Origin: Alphaproteobacteria bacterium
Lineage (GTDB): Bacteria; Pseudomonadota; Alphaproteobacteria; Rhodobacterales; Rhodobacteraceae
Assembly: GCA_030425925.1 (NCBI GenBank)
Contig: JAUHZO010000019.1
Span: forward strand, 1 to 64,000
Direction: 5' to 3'
DNA length: 64,000 bases
The notes beneath the pieces were generated by a model. It searched no databases, had not been told where the DNA came from, and worked only from the letters and a program-made list of their open reading frames with translations. Shown piece by piece: positions 60,076 to 64,000 of this stretch (its first letter is position 1; every line of letters begins with the position of its first letter). The position numbers and the translations under genes were made by a program.

Positions 60076-62376
60076 ATGATGCGCGTAGCATGTCTGGGAG
60101 GCGGGCCCGCGGGCCTGTATTTCGCGATCTCGATGAAGCTGCGCGATCCCGCGCACGAGGTGGTGGTGATCGAACGCAACCGCGCCAACGACACCTTTGG
60201 CTGGGGCGTGGTTCTGTCGGACGACGCGCTGGACAACCTGGAAGCCAACGATCCCGTCAGTGCCCGCGCCATCCGCGACCACTTTGCCTACTGGGACGAT
60301 ATCGCCGTGGTGCATGGCGGCGTGCGCACCGTGTCGGGCGGGCACGGCTTTGCCGGGATCGGCCGCCGCCAGATGCTGATCCTGTTGCAGGACAGGGCGC
60401 GCGACCTGGGGGTGGAGCTGCGGTTCCAGACCGAATTCGACAGCGCCGAAAGCTATCGCAAGGACTATGACCTTGTCGTCGCCGCCGACGGGATCAATTC
60501 CCGCGTGCGCAGCGAATATGCCGCGCAGTTCCGCCCCGACATCGACATGCGCGAATGCAAGTTCGTCTGGCTGGGCACGCGCCAGAAATTCGACGACGCC
60601 TTCACTTTCCTGTTCGAAAAGACCGAACATGGCTGGGTCTGGGCGCATGTCTACCAGTTCGACGCCGACACCGCGACCTTCATCGTGGAATGCCAGCAGG
60701 ACACCTGGGACCGCTGGGGGTTCGCGCAGATGTCCAAGGCACAAACCGTGGAAACCTGCCGCCGTATCTTTGCCGCGCATCTGGGCGGGCACGATCTGAT
60801 GTCCAACGCGGCGCATCTGCGCGGCTCGGCGGTCTGGATGAACTTCCCCCGGGTGATCTGCGAGACCTGGCACCACGAAAACGTGGTGTTGATGGGGGAT
60901 GCCGCGGCGACGGGGCATTTCTCCATCGGATCGGGCTCGCGTCTGGCGTTTGACAGCGCGATCTCGCTGGCGACCTACCTGCACTCCGAGCCCACGCTGC
61001 AGGCGGCGTTCGAGCGCTATCAGGCCGAGCGGCGGCTGGAGGTGCTGCGGCTGCAATCGGCGGCGCGCAACTCGCTGGAATGGTTCGAACAGGTGGAACG
61101 CTATCTCGACCTCGATCCGGTGCAGTTCGCCTATTCCCTTCTGACCCGGTCGCAGCGGATTTCCCACGAAAACCTGCGCCTGCGCGACCGGACGTGGCTG
61201 GAAGGGGCCGAACGCTGGTTCCAGACCCGGGCGGGGGTGGCCCCGGAGGCGCCGGTGCGGGCGCCGATGTTTGCGCCGTTCCGCCTGCGCGGGATGGAGG
61301 TGAAGAACCGCATCGTCGTCTCGCCCATGGCGCAATACAAGGCGGTGGACGGTTGTCCCACCGACTGGCACCTGATCCATTACGGCGAACGCGCCAAGGG
61401 CGGGGCCGGGCTGGTCTTTACCGAAATGACCTGTGTCTCGCCCGAGGGACGGATCACGCCGGGCTGCCCGGGGCTGTACGATCCGGCGCATGAAGCGGCG
61501 TGGCGGCGGCTGACGGCGTTCGTGCACGCCGAAACCTCGGCCCGCATCTGCTGCCAGATCGGACATTCCGGGCGCAAGGGCTCGACCCAGCTGGGCTGGG
61601 AAGAGATGGACGCGCCGCTGCCGTCGGGCAACTGGGAGGTGATGTCGGCCTCGGCCATCCCGTGGTCCGACGCCAACCCTGTCCCGCGCGAGATGACCCG
61701 CGCCGACATGGACCGCGTGCGCGATCAGTTTGTCGCGGCAGCGGAAATGGCTGCGCGCGCCGGGTTCGACATGATCGAACTGCACGCCGCGCATGGCTAT
61801 CTGATCTCGTCCTTCATCTCTCCGCTGTCGAACCGGCGGCAGGACGGCTATGGCGGCGGTCTGGACAACCGGATGCGCTATCCGCTCGAGGTGTTCGCCG
61901 CGATGCGCGCCGTCTGGCCCGCGGACAAGCCGATGTCGGTGCGCATCTCCGCCAACGACTGGGTGGGGGAGCGCGGCGTCACCCCCCAGGACGCGGTGGA
62001 CATCGCGCGCGCCTTCCAGGCGGCCGGGGCCGATCTGATCGACGTCTCTGCCGGGCAGACCAGCCAGGAGGCGCGGCCGGTCTATGGCCGGATGTTCCAG
62101 ACGCCGTTTTCCGACCGCATCCGCAACGAGGCGGGCATCGCCACCATGGCCGTGGGCAATATCCACGAGGCCGACCACGCCAATTCCATCCTGATGGCGG
62201 GCCGCGCCGATCTGGTGGCGCTGGGCCGTCCGCATCTGGCCGATCCGTACTGGACCCTGCACGAGGCCGCCCGCATCGGCGACCGTGCCGCGCCGGACTG
62301 GCCCCTGCCGTATCTCGCAGGCCGCGATCAGGCCTGGCGGCTGGCCGATCGCGACGCCGAGGCGATCCGGGTATGA
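60076..62376 (+). CDS. Bifunctional salicylyl-CoA 5-hydroxylase / 2-aminobenzoyl-CoA monooxygenase-reductase
   Basis: The 766-residue protein fuses two flavoenzymes. Residues 1 to about 385 are an FAD monooxygenase ([36 protein letters not shown]). From about 390 to the end is an old-yellow-enzyme domain with FMN site residues ([12 protein letters not shown]; the [17 protein letters not shown] motif; [10 protein letters not shown]). This architecture is that of the 2-aminobenzoyl-CoA monooxygenase/reductase of aerobic anthranilate degradation via CoA esters, and of annotated salicylyl-CoA 5-hydroxylases. It hydroxylates and reduces an aromatic CoA ester in the cytoplasm. The stop overlaps the next start (ATGA). 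Confidence 0.9.
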   Translation: MMRVACLGGGPAGLYFAISMKLRDPAHEVVVIERNRANDTFGWGVVLSDDALDNLEANDPVSARAIRDHFAYWDDIAVVHGGVRTVSGGHGFAGIGRRQMLILLQDRARDLGVELRFQTEFDSAESYRKDYDLVVAADGINSRVRSEYAAQFRPDIDMRECKFVWLGTRQKFDDAFTFLFEKTEHGWVWAHVYQFDADTATFIVECQQDTWDRWGFAQMSKAQTVETCRRIFAAHLGGHDLMSNAAHLRGSAVWMNFPRVICETWHHENVVLMGDAAATGHFSIGSGSRLAFDSAISLATYLHSEPTLQAAFERYQAERRLEVLRLQSAARNSLEWFEQVERYLDLDPVQFAYSLLTRSQRISHENLRLRDRTWLEGAERWFQTRAGVAPEAPVRAPMFAPFRLRGMEVKNRIVVSPMAQYKAVDGCPTDWHLIHYGERAKGGAGLVFTEMTCVSPEGRITPGCPGLYDPAHEAAWRRLTAFVHAETSARICCQIGHSGRKGSTQLGWEEMDAPLPSGNWEVMSASAIPWSDANPVPREMTRADMDRVRDQFVAAAEMAARAGFDMIELHAAHGYLISSFISPLSNRRQDGYGGGLDNRMRYPLEVFAAMRAVWPADKPMSVRISANDWVGERGVTPQDAVDIARAFQAAGADLIDVSAGQTSQEARPVYGRMFQTPFSDRIRNEAGIATMAVGNIHEADHANSILMAGRADLVALGRPHLADPYWTLHEAARIGDRAAPDWPLPYLAGRDQAWRLADRDAEAIRV

Positions 62377-63131
62377 GCGTCGCGGACCGGCATGTGGTTG
62401 TCAGTGGCGGGGGCACCGGGGTGGGCCGGGCGCTGGCCGAAACCCTGGCGCATGCCGGGGCGCGGGTGACCATCCTGGGCCGCCGCGAAGGCCCGTTGCG
62501 CGAAACCGCCCGCCAGCACCGCTTTATCGGCTGGGTGTGCTGCGACGTCACCGACCGCAGCGCGCTGCGCGACGCGTTTCGCCAGGCCCGCGGGCTCAAC
62601 GGTCCGGTGACAGTGGCCGTGGCCAATGCCGGGGCGGCCGAAAGCGTGCCCTTTGCCCGCCTGACCGACGACCACCTGCACAAGATGCTGGCGGTCAACC
62701 TGGTGGGGGTCGTGCATGTCTGGCAGGCCGCACTGGACGACATGAAGACCGAAGGCTGGGGACGGCTGATTGCCATCGCCTCGACGGCCGGGCTCAAGGG
62801 TTACGCCTATGTCTCGGCCTATGCCGCGGCCAAGCACGGGGTGGTCGGGCTGACCCGGTCGGTGGCGCTGGAACTTGCAGACAGCGGCATCACCGCCAAT
62901 GCCATCTGCCCGGGCTTCATCGAAACCCCGCTGCTGGAACGGTCGCTGGCCAATATCATGGCCAGGACCGGGCTGAGCGAAGAGGCCGCGCGCGCGGCCC
63001 TGATCGCGGGCAACCCGCAGAAACGTTTCATCCAGCCCGATGAGGTGGCGGGGGCCGCCCTGTGGCTGTGCTCGGACTCCGCCCGGTCGGTCAACGGGCT
63101 TGCCCTGCCGGTGTCGGGGGGCGAGGTATGA
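62373..63131 (+). CDS. Short-chain dehydrogenase/reductase of the aromatic-CoA operon
   Basis: The 252-residue SDR has the motif [23 protein letters not shown], catalytic Ser in IAIASTAGL and YVSAYAAAK. The SGGGTGxG variant is found in several SDRs of aromatic catabolism. Both ends overlap neighbouring genes by four bases (ATGA), so it is translated with the monooxygenase and the MarR gene. It likely oxidises a hydroxyacyl-CoA intermediate; this is inferred from context. Confidence 0.9.
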   Translation: MSVADRHVVVSGGGTGVGRALAETLAHAGARVTILGRREGPLRETARQHRFIGWVCCDVTDRSALRDAFRQARGLNGPVTVAVANAGAAESVPFARLTDDHLHKMLAVNLVGVVHVWQAALDDMKTEGWGRLIAIASTAGLKGYAYVSAYAAAKHGVVGLTRSVALELADSGITANAICPGFIETPLLERSLANIMARTGLSEEAARAALIAGNPQKRFIQPDEVAGAALWLCSDSARSVNGLALPVSGGEV

Positions 63132-63607
63132 CCGCCGCGTCGCACGATCCCGCCCCGCGGTCCGAGCCGCTGTCGCGCGCGCGGCTCAGGCTGTGGTTGC
63201 GGCTGCTCAAGGCCAGCAAGCTGGTCGAAGAGGAACTGCGCCGCCGCATGCGTGCCGAACTGGGCACCACGCTGCCACGCTTTGACGTGATGTCGGCCCT
63301 CAGCCGCGCGCCGGATGGCCTGAAGATGAGCGAGATTTCCCGCCGGTTGCGGGTGTCGAACGGCAATATCACCGGCATCGTCGACAAGCTGACCGAAGAG
63401 GGCATCGCCCTGCGCGTCGCCGTGCCGGGCGACCGCCGCGCCAACCGGGTCCGGCTGACCCCGCGCGGACAGGCGCTGTTTGCCGAGCACGCGCGCCGCC
63501 ACGAGGCCTGGATCGACGAGATCCTGGGCGGGCTGGATGCCGACGCCGTGGCGCGCATGGTTGCCCGGCTGGATCATCTTTCGGAACAACTGGAGGAGCA
63601 GGACTGA
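63128..63607 (+). CDS. MarR-family transcriptional regulator
   Basis: The 159-residue protein is of the MarR type, with a winged helix ([20 protein letters not shown]) and the wing [18 protein letters not shown]. It is probably a local repressor relieved by an aromatic CoA ester, as in other aerobic CoA pathways. It is coupled to the SDR by a four-base overlap; the longer upstream frame is not used because the family start is at MTAASHD. The 18-base palindrome upstream of the operon is a likely target. Confidence 0.9.
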   Translation: MTAASHDPAPRSEPLSRARLRLWLRLLKASKLVEEELRRRMRAELGTTLPRFDVMSALSRAPDGLKMSEISRRLRVSNGNITGIVDKLTEEGIALRVAVPGDRRANRVRLTPRGQALFAEHARRHEAWIDEILGGLDADAVARMVARLDHLSEQLEEQD

Positions 63608-63608
63608 C

Positions 63609-64000
63609 ATGCGCAGCGATGTCACGCATTTCAAATGCCGGATCGAGGACGGGATCGCGCATCTTGCGCTCGACCGGCCCGAACGCAAGAACCCGCTGAC
63701 CTTCGACAGCTATGCCGAGTTGCGCGACTGGTTCCGCGACCTGCGCCATGACGACACGGTCGGGGCGGTGGTCTTTGGCCCCAATGGCGGCAATTTCAGT
63801 TCGGGCGGGGATGTGCATGACATCATCGGCCCGCTGACGAAGATGAACATGAAGGACCTGCTGGCCTTCACCCGCATGACCGGCGATCTGGTGAAGGCAA
63901 TGATCGGCTGCGGCAAGCCCGTGATCGCCGCCGTCGACGGGGTCTGTGCGGGGGCGGGCGCGATCATCGCCATGGCCGCCGATCTGCGGGTGGCCACGCC
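63609..64000 (+). CDS. Enoyl-CoA hydratase family protein, N-terminal part (cut by window end)
   Basis: The frame starts at an ATG one base after the MarR stop codon and runs through the window end (130 codons seen). It has [26 protein letters not shown] and the oxyanion-hole motif [19 protein letters not shown]. It is expected to act in the ring-cleavage side of the aromatic-CoA route. The C-terminal half is outside the window. Confidence 0.9.
   Translation, partial: MRSDVTHFKCRIEDGIAHLALDRPERKNPLTFDSYAELRDWFRDLRHDDTVGAVVFGPNGGNFSSGGDVHDIIGPLTKMNMKDLLAFTRMTGDLVKAMIGCGKPVIAAVDGVCAGAGAIIAMAADLRVAT

Overview
This window looks like chromosomal DNA of an alphaproteobacterium of the family Rhodobacteraceae, most likely the Roseobacter group. 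The evidence is the high GC content, the densely packed short-spaced genes, and typical family members: DUF2125, TIGR02186, TerB-like, ChoV/ChoW, HspQ, DUF4864 and a UbiH-amidase-aminotransferase-FtsK-LolA neighbourhood. About 58 protein genes are supported. No rRNA, tRNA or CRISPR array was seen.

Layout. 1-2680 is a mobile-element-rich edge: an IS5-type element cut by the window start has landed inside an IS3-type element, followed by a stranded terminator, a 36-residue small ORF, fucU, and a RAYT transposase (REP-associated tyrosine transposase) flanked by REP palindromes. 2681-12708 holds housekeeping and envelope genes: ettA, a chemoreceptor, nadD, dacB, an L,D-transpeptidase, a TerB-like protein, the class I lysyl-tRNA synthetase and a DUF4864 protein. 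12849-18601 holds a large beta-helix protein, a flavin-binding-type protein, a predicted outer-membrane protein, an orphan ParA with a DUF6206 protein, and a conserved unknown. 18605-26726 holds transaldolase-like fsa, priA, an S49 peptidase, a 57-residue membrane zinc-ribbon protein, a Na/Ca exchanger, a pteridine-reductase-like SDR and uvrC. 26903-32934 holds a FadJ-type beta-oxidation enzyme, a TauE/TIGR02186/thioesterase operon and a calcium-binding RTX protein.

33041-40725 is transport: a BMP-type nucleoside ABC transporter (two permeases and an ATPase, no binding protein), an AraC regulator with a VOC protein, and choline/betaine-type choW-choV, again without a binding protein. 40749-44864 holds an enoyl-CoA hydratase, two SDRs and a DUF2125 protein. 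44919-57505 holds the ubiquinone hydroxylase, amidase, aminotransferase, ftsK and lolA block, interrupted by a second RTX gene and a 655-base gene-poor stretch, then a lytic transglycosylase, hspQ, a threonine-aldolase-like enzyme and a YcgN protein. ribF follows, then a MocR-type regulator.

The right edge (60076-64000) is a translationally coupled catabolic operon: a monooxygenase/old-yellow-enzyme fusion of the 2-aminobenzoyl-CoA (salicylyl-CoA) type, an SDR, a MarR regulator and an enoyl-CoA hydratase cut by the window end. A perfect 18-base palindrome lies in its promoter region. The intergenic spaces carry several unusual repeats: tandem perfect hairpins (18054-18101; 35129-35201), a 177-base three-tier inverted repeat (43937-44113), two copies of a GGGGTATTT element, and a 28-base tandem repeat.
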